Of a stretch of DNA of 64,000 nucleotides, positions 35,372 through 44,929 are shown piece after piece. The stretch is taken from positions 23,837-87,836 of the forward strand of contig JBGCFD010000048.1 of assembly GCA_045106765.1 (NCBI GenBank), read 5' to 3'. The translations under genes and the position numbers were made by a program. How positions within the stretch are numbered: the stretch's first letter is position 1; the number at the start of each line of letters is the position of its first letter. Under the pieces are notes generated by a model, which did not search any database, was not told where the DNA came from, and worked only from the letters and a program-made list of their open reading frames with translations. The DNA is from CAJQQY01 sp045106765 (GTDB taxonomy: Bacteria > Bacteroidota > Bacteroidia > Chitinophagales > Saprospiraceae).

Positions 35372-37780
35372 ATGCAAATTTTTAAAAATACATATCGCTT
35401 TTTTTTCAAAAAACACTTGCGTAAGTCGGGAGTTGTAATTGCATTGTTATTTTTAGGTTATTGGTTTTGTCTCCCCTCTCCTCTTTTCGATGATCCAACT
35501 TGTATGGTCTTGGAAGATAAAAATGGCAACCTACTCGGCGCTCGAATTGCAGCGGATGGGCAATGGCGTTTTCCTCAAATAGATTCTGTTCCTGATAAGT
35601 TTGCAAAGGCAATAATCACTTTTGAAGATAAACGATTTTATAGTCATATCGGATTTGATATAAAAGCCTTTTTTAGAGCACTCCAACAAAATATTTCTAA
35701 TCAAAAAATTGTGAGTGGAGGCAGTACTTTGAGCATGCAAACCATTCGGATGTCTCGCAAGGGGAAACCTCGGAGTTTTTTCCAAAAAATCATAGAAGCG
35801 ATCTTGGCAACTCGCATGGAAATCAGTTATTCGAAAGAGGACATTTTGGAAATGTATGCCTCTCATGCTCCCTTTGGAGGGAATGTAGTTGGGCTAGATG
35901 CAGCAGCTTGGAGATACTATAATAAGCCTCCAAAAAAATTGAGTTGGTCAGAAGCGGCTACCCTTGCAGTTCTTCCGAATAGTCCTGCATTAATTCACCC
36001 TGGCCGTAATCGAAAACAACTCAAGTCAAAACGTAATCGATTGATTGACAGGTTATTAAAACAAAATATTATTGATCAACTAACTGCTGATTTAGCCAAA
36101 GAAGAACCGCTTCCTGAAAAGCCTCTTGCGCTTCCAAGGCTTGCTCCACATCTTTTGGATCGAGCATATAAGGAGCATTTTTATGGTAAAAAAAATCAAC
36201 ACACGTTGGTCAAAACAACCATTGATCAAAAGCTACAAAAACAAGTCAATGATGTTTTAAAAAATCATCAACAAACGTTGCAAGGAAATGGAATTTTTAA
36301 TGCCACCGCATTTATCATTGAGGTCGAAACTAATAATATTGTTGCCTACGCTGGTAATATTCCTGGTGCTGGAAATTCGCATGGAGAGCAAGTTGACATC
36401 ATTCAAGCACCTCGAAGTACCGGGAGTATTTTAAAGCCATTTTTATACAGCTTTATGCTACAAGAAGGAGAGATTTTGCCAGAGATGTTGATCGAAGATA
36501 TTCCGACAACTATTGGTGGTTATCGACCTGAAAATTTTCATCAAAATTATGATGGTCGAGTTTCTGCCAAACGTGCGGTTATTCGTTCCCTAAATGTTCC
36601 TTTGGTAAAAATGTTACAAGAATACACCTACGAAAAATTTCATTTTGGTTTAAAAAATATTGGACTGACAACCCTTTCCAAACCTGCCGATCATTATGGA
36701 TTAACTTTAATCCTTGGAGGTGCAGAGGCCAACCTTTGGGATGTGACGAGCACCTATGCAGCAATGAGTCGAACGGTGAATCACTTCTATGAAAACGATG
36801 GTCGATATGATCCTAAAGATTTTGAAAAACCTAATTATGTTTTTCAAAAAAATCAATCATCTAGAGCTAAGAAACAGTTAGAAAAGGAAGCTCCATTTAT
36901 TAATGCTTCAGCAGCTTGGTTGGCATTTGATGCCATGCGAAATTTAGAGCGACCAGATTCTGAAGGTAATTGGAAAAATTTTTCTTCAAGTAATACCGTT
37001 GCTTGGAAAACAGGAACAAGTTTTGGATTTCGAGATGCTTGGGCCGTTGGAGTTACTCCAAAGTATGCAGTTGGAGTTTGGGCTGGAAATGCTGACGGAG
37101 AAGGTCGACCCGGTTTGATTGGAGTGCGAGCAGCAGCTCCGATACTTTTTGATATTTTTGGTCTACTTCCCGCTGGTGACTGGTTTGAGCAACCGATAGA
37201 TGAAATGGTACAAATTCCAATTTGTAGTGAAAGTGGTTTTCGGGCAACTTCGATTTGTGAAGTGGATAGCCTCTGGGTTCCTGCAGCAGGTGTCAAAGCG
37301 GCAGCATGTCCTTTTCATCAAATGATTCACTTGGATAAAAATAATGGATTACAAGTTACCTCAGACTGCGAAAGTCCCTCGAATATGGATCATGTTCCTT
37401 GGTTTATCTTACCACCTGTAGAAGAGTACTATTTTAAGCCTCATCATGCCTTTTATCAGACATTACCTCCCTTTCGTTCAGATTGTCATGATGCGAGCAT
37501 AGCAGCTTCGAATAATCCAATGCAGCTTATTTATCCAAAAGAATTAACTAAGATATTTGTCCCAATTGATTTGAATGGAAAATTAAGTCGAACAGTTTTT
37601 AAAGTGGCACATCGAGCACCTACGGAAACTATTCATTGGCATTTGGATGAAAGTTATCTAGGAAGTACAACTGATTTTCATGAAATGGAATTGAATCCTG
37701 AACAAGGATATCATTTGTTGACTTTAGTCGATGAAAAAGGAAATCGGTTGGAAAGGAAGTTTAGAATTATTGGAAAATGA
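35372..37780 (+). CDS. pbpC: penicillin-binding protein 1C
   Basis: 802 residues, bifunctional peptidoglycan synthase in the inner membrane facing the periplasm. Membrane anchor at about 19-36. GT51 glycosyltransferase (about 60-220) with FEDKRFYSHIGFD carrying the catalytic Glu. The transpeptidase follows: SxxK as Ser352-Ile-Leu-Lys355 (RSTGSILKPF) and KTGTS at 546-550. The C-terminal BiPBP_C domain (about 700-800) marks PBP1C rather than PBP1A/B. Length and domain order are normal. It polymerises lipid II and may cross-link it. It stands alone here, with a long palindromic repeat 7 nt after the stop. Confidence 0.9.
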   Translation: MQIFKNTYRFFFKKHLRKSGVVIALLFLGYWFCLPSPLFDDPTCMVLEDKNGNLLGARIAADGQWRFPQIDSVPDKFAKAIITFEDKRFYSHIGFDIKAFFRALQQNISNQKIVSGGSTLSMQTIRMSRKGKPRSFFQKIIEAILATRMEISYSKEDILEMYASHAPFGGNVVGLDAAAWRYYNKPPKKLSWSEAATLAVLPNSPALIHPGRNRKQLKSKRNRLIDRLLKQNIIDQLTADLAKEEPLPEKPLALPRLAPHLLDRAYKEHFYGKKNQHTLVKTTIDQKLQKQVNDVLKNHQQTLQGNGIFNATAFIIEVETNNIVAYAGNIPGAGNSHGEQVDIIQAPRSTGSILKPFLYSFMLQEGEILPEMLIEDIPTTIGGYRPENFHQNYDGRVSAKRAVIRSLNVPLVKMLQEYTYEKFHFGLKNIGLTTLSKPADHYGLTLILGGAEANLWDVTSTYAAMSRTVNHFYENDGRYDPKDFEKPNYVFQKNQSSRAKKQLEKEAPFINASAAWLAFDAMRNLERPDSEGNWKNFSSSNTVAWKTGTSFGFRDAWAVGVTPKYAVGVWAGNADGEGRPGLIGVRAAAPILFDIFGLLPAGDWFEQPIDEMVQIPICSESGFRATSICEVDSLWVPAAGVKAAACPFHQMIHLDKNNGLQVTSDCESPSNMDHVPWFILPPVEEYYFKPHHAFYQTLPPFRSDCHDASIAASNNPMQLIYPKELTKIFVPIDLNGKLSRTVFKVAHRAPTETIHWHLDESYLGSTTDFHEMELNPEQGYHLLTLVDEKGNRLERKFRIIGK

Positions 37781-37787
37781 GTTTTTT

Positions 37788-37910
37788 GAATATCGAATAT
37801 CGAACAAAGAATATCCAATTTCGAAGTTTGACGATGCTAGCTTTGTATTTTCCATGAGAAATATCGTCAAACTTCTTAATTCTCAAATCCTTGTTCGATA
37901 TTCGATATTC
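37788..37910. repeat. 123-bp palindromic dispersed repeat, copy B
   Basis: Two 48-nt half-sites (37788-37835 and 37863-37910) form an imperfect inverted repeat. The outer 20 nt (GAATATCGAATATCGAACAA) and inner 13 nt (GAAGTTTGACGAT) pair exactly, with a mismatched middle. The right 88 bp matches copy A at 7056-7143 in the same orientation. It lies immediately after pbpC, so it may act as a REP-like transcript end. Confidence 0.7.
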
Positions 37911-37931
37911 CCACATTTTCTCCAAAAAAAA

Positions 37932-38022
37932 ATCTCCTACAACTGAAGGCTAATTTAGCTGTAGGAGATATAAACATACTATGAGAAAACTACACAGCTC
38001 AAAGATACATTACGCATTTTAA
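37932..38022. repeat. hairpin plus mini-ORF unit, copy 1
   Basis: A 10-bp hairpin (ATCTCCTACA with its complement, loop 18) at 37932-37969, then the shared stretch AAACATACTATGAGAAAACT, opening a 14-codon frame (MRKLHSSKIHYAF). Reading the minus strand, the hairpin is followed by a long T-run and so looks like an intrinsic terminator. Diverges from copies 2 and 3 after the ACT. Confidence 0.55.
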
Positions 38023-38193
38023 ATATTAAAATTATTTTAATGTATTGGTTGGTATTTTCAGTTAGTGGTTGATTTCTTTTAGTAAGTGGTTTTATTCTTT
38101 TAGATATTTAGTGAAAAACTAAGTAATCAGAGACTAAAAATCTCTTTTCTCCTTTTTTAAATTTAAAATCCTAACAATCTTTTATATTGACCA

Positions 38194-38535
38194 TTAAAAT
38201 AGAATTTCAATTTCCTTTTGAAACTTTATATTAATTTCTTTCTTAATTTTTTCATTTGATTTTAATGCTATTTTCGAATTCCATAAATCGTAATTACTAA
38301 CTTGTTGAATATGATACTCTCTAAGTTTTTTAATTCGAACTTTTACTTGTTCTTCTTTTGCCATTCAATACATTTCCTTCCAATTGCTGAGTGTTGACTC
38401 AAGGACATCGTCTCTATAATTTTTTTTTATTTCATTTTCAACTACAGAAGTAGGTACATTGGTATTTGCATTTTGATTTTCACAACTAAGACTGATTGCC
38501 ATGACTACGATGAAAAGTAGATACTTTATTTTCAT
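38194..38535 (-). pseudogene. small lipoprotein gene split by one in-frame TGA
   Basis: From the ATG at 38535 the frame reads MKIKYLLFIVVMAISLSCEN, a clear lipoprotein signal (Cys at 18), on to residue 56 (NWKEMY). A TGA at 38367-38365 then stops it. Translation in the same frame continues for another 56 residues (MAKEEQVKVRIKK... ending IEILF) before TAA at 38194. One base change (TGA from TGG) would join the halves into a 113-residue protein. The second half has a fresh ATG right after the TGA, so two separate short genes are also possible. I do not recognise the family. The rest of the 413-bp gap 37781-38193 is covered by the repeats above. Confidence 0.5.
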
Positions 38536-38622
38536 AAAATATATTTTAGCATTTTGAGAAAAGCAATTTTAAAAATTAAAGACAAGTTTTGAAGGTAAGA
38601 ATTTCACTACAAGGCAAAAAAA

Positions 38623-38779
38623 TTCCTACACTCCAGAAGGGAAAAAAAAGTGTAGGAAAATTAAACATACTATGAGAAAACTTTTGCAATATAGAGCACA
38701 GGTTACGTTCTCAAAACCTACTTTTACGAAGTGGGTGCGAAATGGACTAAAGTGGTACGAACTATTTAGGAAACGGTAA
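38623..38779. repeat. hairpin plus mini-ORF unit, copy 2
   Basis: A 10-bp perfect hairpin (TTCCTACACT, loop 16) at 38623-38658 is followed by TTAAACATACTATGAGAAAACT. A 35-codon frame opens at 38672 (MRKLLQYRAQ... ending LFRKR). On the minus strand the hairpin is followed by seven T. Shares MRKLLQY with copy 3. Confidence 0.6.
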
Positions 38780-38823
38780 ACAAGGAAAGAGGTAAACACT
38801 ACCTTTTCGTGGAGGAAAAAAAT

Positions 38824-38976
38824 TTCCTGCATCTCAGGAGGGAGCAAGATGCAGGAAGATTAAACAAACATACTATGAGAAAACTCCTGCAATATATAGC
38901 GACTTTATTTAATATTACACATGAAATGACCGAGTGGGAGGAAATTAATAGGAAGCGGTGGATATTGTTTAGATAA
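38824..38976. repeat. hairpin plus mini-ORF unit, copy 3
   Basis: An 11-bp perfect hairpin (TTCCTGCATCT, loop 12) at 38824-38857 is followed by the shared ACATACTATGAGAAAACT and a 33-codon frame at 38875 (MRKLLQYIATLF... ending RWILFR). On the minus strand the hairpin plus T-run lies 137 nt past the kinase stop and could end that transcript. The 458-bp gap 38536-38993 is taken up by copies 2 and 3. Confidence 0.6.
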
Positions 38977-38993
38977 CGGATTTTTAATATTCG

Positions 38994-40910
38994 TTAAATT
39001 TTAATTTGTAGGTCAATGATTGGTATTTTCACTTCAACTCTTGTTCCGATACCTATTCCTTTTCGGTCTCGTAAGTCGATTGTCTTGACGTGAAATCCTT
39101 TTTTGTGAGACTTCTGAAGTATTCTTAATCGTTGTTCGGTAATACTTGTTCCTCTTGATTTATGAGTAAGATGGTATCCATCTTTTCTTTGACGTTCTTT
39201 TGCTACTTCTCTTCCTATTCCATTATCTTGAATAACACACAGAATGGTATCTTCATCATATAAGGAAAAATTTATTTTCACCGTTCCAGATTCTACTGTC
39301 CGCAATCCATGTTCAATAGCGTTTTCAACATAAGGTTGAACTATCATGGTTGGGACTCCCATAATATCTTCTTCTATATCTTCACTCAAGTTGATTTCGT
39401 ATTTGAGAAAATTTTCAAATCGCAACTTTTGATTTAATAACAGGTAATCATCCAAGAAATCTATTTCTTTTTCCAATGAAATCATTTCCAAATCAGAATA
39501 CTCCAAACTTTGTCTCATCAACTTCGCAAATTTTGCTAAATACTTGGTCGCAGAATCCGTTTGCTCAGAGGTGATAAAATTTTGAATACTATTCAAAGCA
39601 TTGTACATAAAGTGCGGATTCATTTGTGCACGCAAAGCTTTCAATTGCAGGCTAGTTGCTTGTAGTCGTAGCATTTCTGCTTCTTGTTCACTTTTTTCCG
39701 TTTCATATTTTACTTGCATTTCCATTACGCCTCGTTGGTTGACTTCCTCGTTGTGGCGTTCTTTTATTTCATTGAATAATTGTAAATACTCATAAGCTGA
39801 TTTGAAATTTTCTAGATCAGCATGATACTCAGCAATGTATTGGCAGACATCAGAAAGCTGTTTTAAATCACTATCTGCTGCATATTCAAATGCTTTAAAA
39901 AAATGACGTTCTGCCCTTCGATGTCGATTGGTTTCCGCAAAAAGTCTCGCCTTCCAACATTCAATTCTCGAAAGGTTAGTGGAGTTATCTCCTTTTCTTT
40001 CGATGTAGAGATTTTCCGCTTTCCCAAAAAGCTCTAGTGCCGCCTCGTAATTTTGTTTGAGGTAATAACAGTATCCTAAATTGGCATACGCCCCTGCCCT
40101 AGCATCTTGCGAAATATCATCTTGAATTTGAATTGCTTTGCTAAAAAAGGACTCCGCACTATCATGTTCATCAAGCGATAAGTAGGATTTCCCTACATTC
40201 AAATAATGCCATGACATTCGAGTACGCATACCAATCGTTTCGCAAAGGTTAGCTCCTTTTAGATATGCTTTGACACTTTTTTCGGTATTACCATTGTGCT
40301 CGTAGATTCTTCCCAAACCTGAATAAATCAATGCTAAAAAATAATAATCCTTCAAAGTCAATCGATGTTCGGCAGCAGTAATATTTTTCTCCGCTTCTAA
40401 TAATAATTCAATCGCTCGGGCATAATTATTCACGTGCAAACTCAAGAATCCTGACCGACAAGTAATTCTTGCATCCAGCAAATTATCGGGAAATGCTTTC
40501 AATTTTTTAGCCGCTTCTTCAAGGAAATATTTTGCCATTTCTCTCTTGTCCAAATTCAGACAAGTACCTGAGTAATCAATGTAGGTATCCACTTGCTGTT
40601 GGATGTCTCCACGCTCTTCGACTATTTCTATTGATTTTTGAAAATGCTGTTCGGCGAGTAAATAATTATACATCTGATTTTCAATCAGCGCATTATTTTT
40701 ATGATAGTTTAATTCGAAATCAGGATTAGGATTATTTTTTAAAATTTGAGCAATTTCGGCTAAACACTTTTGTCCTTTTCGAACATTGGTAAATGTATAA
40801 TGACTCGCTAGCTGATCAAGCAAAACTAACCGTTGTCGGTTGTCTTTTTGCTGTTCGAGTTGTCGCTCGAGGAGTTTGATATTTGCTTTTTGATCTAGAT
40901 GCGTGGTCAT
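38994..40910 (-). CDS. cytosolic TPR-containing LytS-like sensor histidine kinase
   Basis: 639 residues from the ATG at 40910. An upstream in-frame TTG overlaps a TATTTTTG -7-like box (minus, 40942-40935), so the ATG is preferred. About eight TPR-like repeats (about 30-385), then a coiled coil, then the His_kinase domain with RAQMNPHFMYNALNSIQNFI and the phospho-acceptor His433. The HATPase carries the N box (VENAIEHGL) and DNGIG. No signal peptide or membrane segment, so the TPR part senses a cytosolic cue. The partner is probably the LytTR regulator at 45312-46076, 4.4 kb away. The hairpin at 38824 may terminate it. Confidence 0.85.
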   Translation of the reverse strand: MTTHLDQKANIKLLERQLEQQKDNRQRLVLLDQLASHYTFTNVRKGQKCLAEIAQILKNNPNPDFELNYHKNNALIENQMYNYLLAEQHFQKSIEIVEERGDIQQQVDTYIDYSGTCLNLDKREMAKYFLEEAAKKLKAFPDNLLDARITCRSGFLSLHVNNYARAIELLLEAEKNITAAEHRLTLKDYYFLALIYSGLGRIYEHNGNTEKSVKAYLKGANLCETIGMRTRMSWHYLNVGKSYLSLDEHDSAESFFSKAIQIQDDISQDARAGAYANLGYCYYLKQNYEAALELFGKAENLYIERKGDNSTNLSRIECWKARLFAETNRHRRAERHFFKAFEYAADSDLKQLSDVCQYIAEYHADLENFKSAYEYLQLFNEIKERHNEEVNQRGVMEMQVKYETEKSEQEAEMLRLQATSLQLKALRAQMNPHFMYNALNSIQNFITSEQTDSATKYLAKFAKLMRQSLEYSDLEMISLEKEIDFLDDYLLLNQKLRFENFLKYEINLSEDIEEDIMGVPTMIVQPYVENAIEHGLRTVESGTVKINFSLYDEDTILCVIQDNGIGREVAKERQRKDGYHLTHKSRGTSITEQRLRILQKSHKKGFHVKTIDLRDRKGIGIGTRVEVKIPIIDLQIKI

Positions 40911-41097
40911 TAATTTAGTTTTTGAATTGAACTTCAAAAATAACTGAAATATTATTATTTTTTTAAAGTGTTGGAATATTTATTTTAAACTAAAAAACAA
41001 TAAATTCTTTTTAACAAAAAAATCACAGACAACCTTTTAGGTTGGACATGCACCAAAGAAATGTATAAGAAATTTAACCATCAACTAAAAAATTAAA

Positions 41098-42039
41098 ATG
41101 AAGTTTATCAACTTATTCCAAACCACGAGTATTTTATTACTGTTATTTTCATTAATTATCCTTAGCTGTGATGACCCCAATAATCCAGAAGACATCGTAG
41201 AACCTACAATTGAGGAAACGGTAGATTTGACCAGCTTACCATTTGGAGGTAATGCTCCTACCAATATTCTAATCAGAAATCAAGGAAGTAACCAACCCGA
41301 CTTCCTAGCCTTATGGCTTTGCGGACTTCCTCCTGATGGGGCAGGAAATTCTGATGCTACTGATTGGACAAATCCAGATGGTTCTTGGGACTATACAAAA
41401 AAACCACAGGTGGAAGGAAATGTAAATTGGATAAGTGAATTTGACGTTTCACTCGACGGAAATGGAAATCGGATTATTACAGGTAACGCTTTGCCAAGCC
41501 ACCCAACTGGTATTTTTCCAATCACACCTGGTAGCGAAGCCTACAAGTATGATGGAAATCCAAATATTATTACGGAACATGAAATATTATATACTTTTCC
41601 CGAAATACCTGAAATAGCTCCTGAACCGAGTTGTGTGTTTTTTGGTCCCTCAGGTATTTCGCTCAGCGGAAGTGCTATATATCATGGAGCCTCAACACTT
41701 GGAAATGATGCCGCTGCTCACGAGATGTTAGACAGATTTGGTGGACATACAGATGGAACAGAAAGATACCATTATCATTTTCCATCGGAAGATTTGCAAG
41801 ACCATATTCACCCACATACTTCTGGTCATTCAGCACTTATGGGATATATGTTAGATGGATTTGGTATTTATGGTCCTCATGGTGAAGATGGAGAATTACT
41901 TACCTCTGAAGATTTAGATGAGTGTCATGGTCATACACATTCAGTTCTTTGGGATGGTAATATGATTGAATTGTACCACTATCATTGGACTTATGATTTC
42001 CCTTATAATATAGGTTGTTTTAAGGGTACCCCACAATAA
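41098..42039 (+). CDS. YHYH-domain lipoprotein
   Basis: 313 residues. A lipoprotein signal has its Cys at 24 (LIILSCDDP). The C-terminal half has the family motif YHYH at TERYHYHFPSEDLQDHIHPH and again YHYHWTYDFPYNIGC, with GYMLDGFGIYGPHGEDG between. The His-rich pairs suggest metal binding; the biochemical role of YHYH proteins is not settled. Surface or periplasmic location. It is divergent from the kinase gene and followed by a strong terminator. Confidence 0.8.
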   Translation: MKFINLFQTTSILLLLFSLIILSCDDPNNPEDIVEPTIEETVDLTSLPFGGNAPTNILIRNQGSNQPDFLALWLCGLPPDGAGNSDATDWTNPDGSWDYTKKPQVEGNVNWISEFDVSLDGNGNRIITGNALPSHPTGIFPITPGSEAYKYDGNPNIITEHEILYTFPEIPEIAPEPSCVFFGPSGISLSGSAIYHGASTLGNDAAAHEMLDRFGGHTDGTERYHYHFPSEDLQDHIHPHTSGHSALMGYMLDGFGIYGPHGEDGELLTSEDLDECHGHTHSVLWDGNMIELYHYHWTYDFPYNIGCFKGTPQ

Positions 42040-42142
42040 GCTCATCAAGAAAAAGAAAACCAATATTATTTCAATCCTATTTTTTTCCTAATATTCTTAA
42101 GATAAAAAAAAGAAACTTCGCATTAGTTCTATCATCTGAGAT

Positions 42143-42197
42143 AAAATGAGTCATCCCAAGTTTTTAGTTTAAAAATTAGGGATGACTCATTTTTTAT
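42143..42197. terminator. bidirectional terminator between YHYH and TonB receptor genes
   Basis: A 15-bp perfect stem (AAAATGAGTCATCCC) with a 21-nt loop, ending in six T on the plus strand and four on the minus. It sits between the convergent stops at 42039 and 42214. Confidence 0.85.
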
Positions 42198-42213
42198 CGA
42201 AAAAAATAAACTG

Positions 42214-44643
42214 CTAATTCTCTATCCTCCCCGCTTCATCCTCCAAACCAGTTTTTCTTTTTCTAGATTTCACTTGTTGATTTCCAAAATTATAACTGAC
42301 ACTCAAACTCACATTTCGACTATCCCATCGACCACTTCCCTCCGAAACTAAACCATTGAATACCGAAAATCCATCCCAACCTGATTCATAAAAAATATCA
42401 TTCGCACTTAATCTAACATTCAATTGATCGTTTAAAAATTTTCGTTGTAAACCTAAGTTCAACGCCCAACTTGATTCATATTCAAATACACCGCCCCAGA
42501 CTCCTGGTCCTGCAAAATAGCCAGAAACTTCAGCAGTAAATTGGTTAGGCAAATTAAAGGAATGTTGCTGATAAATGGTGTACGAAAATAATTGCACATC
42601 AACCACCGCTCCATCTCCATAGTCGGCTTGATTGTCAATATACGATGCACTCAAATTAAAAAACGCATTCCATTTTTTAGTAAATGCAAAAGGAAGACTT
42701 GCATTAAAACTCATGATGGTTTGATCCGCCAAGTTCGCCCAAGAAATAAAATTCGCTCTTGCATCATTTTCATCAGGTCCAATTAATCGAGTAATTTGAT
42801 CTATTGTTTTGCTGTAAGCTAATTTAAAATTGTATCGATATTTATAGGTATAACCTAATTCAATATTATTGACAATTTCTGGAGCAAGAAAAGGATTTCC
42901 TTTTTGATAAGACAATTCACTCAATTGATTATTAAATGGATTCAACACATTATAATCTGGACGATTAATTCTACGACCATAGTTTAAAGCAAAACTATTT
43001 TGTGGAGAAGCCAAGTAAGTTATCCCTGCATTTGGAAACCAAGACAAATAATTAAGTTCCACAGGAGGCTCTTGTAAGGTAACCAAAAATGCTTTTAGAT
43101 TTCCAACAGCATCAGTTTGCTCTGCTCGGAGTCCTGCGGAAAAATTCATCTTCTCATTGATCTTTCGATTAAAACTGACATAACCCGCATATACTTTTTC
43201 ATTATACCTAAAAGTGTTTGATCTAAAATCATTTTGAATGGACACTCCATTTATTTCATCAAAAACTCGAAAGGTATTGTCAGAAATTACTTGACTCAAC
43301 TTAGCTCCTATTCCTAGTTTCCCACCTAAAAAATTAGTTTCATAATCTGCTTTAAAAGTATAAATATCAATATCTGTTGGTGTTGAAAAACGACTAATAT
43401 TTTCAGTCAATAAATTATTATTTAAATCAAAGTAACGATTAGGTTGGAAACGTTCTATTTCATTTCCAAATGTTCCATAATCCAAGTCAATGTTCAAACT
43501 TTGTCCAGATTTTCGATCTTCAAATCGATAATTCAAATTATAAGATAAACGATCACGATTAGCATCCGTTTCGTTTTCAGCAATCAATGTACTATCAATC
43601 TGATTAGGTGTATCTGCATTTGAAATTTTAATTTGGTTGGTCGCAGGATTAGAGTCATCACTAATTCCACCACTTATCAGAACCCCAATTGTATTTTTTT
43701 TATTGATAAAAAAATCAGTTCCTACTCGATAATAGATCGCATTTGCTGATCTTCTCATGTCATTAGTTTCTTGCAACCTAATGCCATTTTGAGTACTATT
43801 AAAAATCAAGTCATTAAATCCATTTCGATTACCTGCTCCGATATTTCCATAAGTATTGAAATTCTTATTTCTATAATTCCCTGTAAATCCTACATTACTC
43901 CGTCCTACTCTTCCCTGATTATGAGTAGCATTTACGGTTCCATTGGCACCATGGCTTTTGTCTTTTTTCAAGCGAATATCAATGATTCCGGCATTCCCCT
44001 CTGCTTCATATTTTGCACCTGGATTAGTGATAATTTCTATTCGATCAATTTGCTCCGCAGGAATTCCTTTTAGATAATTAGTCAGGTCGTCTCCAGCCAA
44101 AGGTTGTCGTTTTCCATCCACATAAAGCAATACGCCTGCACGACCTAGAACATTGATATTGTCATTATTATCTACTGTCACCGCAGGAGCTTTACGGAGT
44201 AATTCAATGGCATCAGAACCTACACTATTAATTGTTCCCTGCACATTAAAAACTGTACGATCAGGTTTGATTTCTACCAAGGCTCTTCTTGCTTTTACTG
44301 TTGCTTCGGCTAACTCTACTGAAGCAGCTTGGAAAGAAAATATCCCTAAATCAAGCTGTTGGTCATCAGTAAGTTGAATGTCCTTTTTAGTCGCGTCATC
44401 ATAGCCAATAAAACTTGCCACTAAGTAATAATTGCCAGCAGGAATACTTGGAATTAAAAATTTTCCAATAGGGTCAGAGACTTCAATTTTCACCACGCTG
44501 CTATCAGAACTATTGTACAAAACAATATTGGCAAAGGAAACAGGTGCTTTCTCAGCGTCTTGCAAAATGCCTTTAATAGAAGCAGTTTGGGCAAAAATGG
44601 AAAGGGCAAAAATTAAAAATAGAAAGGTAAAATATGATCTCAT
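42214..44643 (-). CDS. TonB-dependent receptor, OMP_b-brl_3 type
   Basis: 809 residues. Signal peptide (FLIFALSIFAQ, cut near 18). Carboxypeptidase-D-like N-domain (about 21-105, IKGILQDAEKAPVSFANIVL), plug (about 125-225, with VLLYVDGKRQPLAGDDLTNY and IDRIEIITNPGAKYEAEGN), then a long beta-barrel to the end (NVSLSVSYNFGNQQ). This is the outer-membrane-beta-barrel receptor branch common in Bacteroidota with no SusD partner. It takes up an unknown ligand by TonB energy. It lies between the kinase and its probable response regulator. Confidence 0.85.
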   Translation of the reverse strand: MRSYFTFLFLIFALSIFAQTASIKGILQDAEKAPVSFANIVLYNSSDSSVVKIEVSDPIGKFLIPSIPAGNYYLVASFIGYDDATKKDIQLTDDQQLDLGIFSFQAASVELAEATVKARRALVEIKPDRTVFNVQGTINSVGSDAIELLRKAPAVTVDNNDNINVLGRAGVLLYVDGKRQPLAGDDLTNYLKGIPAEQIDRIEIITNPGAKYEAEGNAGIIDIRLKKDKSHGANGTVNATHNQGRVGRSNVGFTGNYRNKNFNTYGNIGAGNRNGFNDLIFNSTQNGIRLQETNDMRRSANAIYYRVGTDFFINKKNTIGVLISGGISDDSNPATNQIKISNADTPNQIDSTLIAENETDANRDRLSYNLNYRFEDRKSGQSLNIDLDYGTFGNEIERFQPNRYFDLNNNLLTENISRFSTPTDIDIYTFKADYETNFLGGKLGIGAKLSQVISDNTFRVFDEINGVSIQNDFRSNTFRYNEKVYAGYVSFNRKINEKMNFSAGLRAEQTDAVGNLKAFLVTLQEPPVELNYLSWFPNAGITYLASPQNSFALNYGRRINRPDYNVLNPFNNQLSELSYQKGNPFLAPEIVNNIELGYTYKYRYNFKLAYSKTIDQITRLIGPDENDARANFISWANLADQTIMSFNASLPFAFTKKWNAFFNLSASYIDNQADYGDGAVVDVQLFSYTIYQQHSFNLPNQFTAEVSGYFAGPGVWGGVFEYESSWALNLGLQRKFLNDQLNVRLSANDIFYESGWDGFSVFNGLVSEGSGRWDSRNVSLSVSYNFGNQQVKSRKRKTGLEDEAGRIEN

Positions 44644-44868
44644 ATTAATTTTTAAAATAGGTTAAATTGAAGAACTTGTATCAAAACAGAAAGACTCGTT
44701 TCTTGTTTAAAAGTTGCATGAAAAAATCATTTAAAAAGGATACTAAAATTATATTAGAAGGTTGCCTTTAATAGGCCAAATGGAGATAATTTATTTGACT
44801 ATTCAGCAAACAAATTTTAGTGAGGAAAGAAAAATGGTAATTATTTGCTGTAGTCATTTTGCACAAAA

Positions 44869-44901
44869 AAATGGCTACATTTTCAATAAATGTAGCCATT
44901 T
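44869..44901 (-). terminator. terminator of the double-glycine peptide gene
   Basis: A 14-bp stem (AAATGGCTACATTT) with a 5-nt loop; the minus strand continues with a run of seven T. It begins 29 nt past the stop of the 47-residue peptide, giving that small gene its own transcript end. Confidence 0.85.
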
Positions 44902-44929
44902 GCATTAACGGTTGTTAATAGTCTGTTTT

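Noticed and set aside
35152..35385. 77-codon frame before pbpC
   Set aside because: Starts at TTG, runs through a hairpin and into the pbpC start; no recognisable sequence.
36853..37296. 147-codon open frame on the minus strand
   Set aside because: Lies fully inside pbpC on the opposite strand; composition and lack of motifs fit a shadow of the real gene.
37932..38976. CRISPR array from the regularly placed hairpins
   Set aside because: Only three units, at unequal spacing (about 690 and 200 bp), with differing hairpin sequences and no cas genes.
44716..44769. 17-codon frame MKKSFKKDTKIILEGCL
   Set aside because: Too short, with no terminator, coupling or leader pattern to support it.
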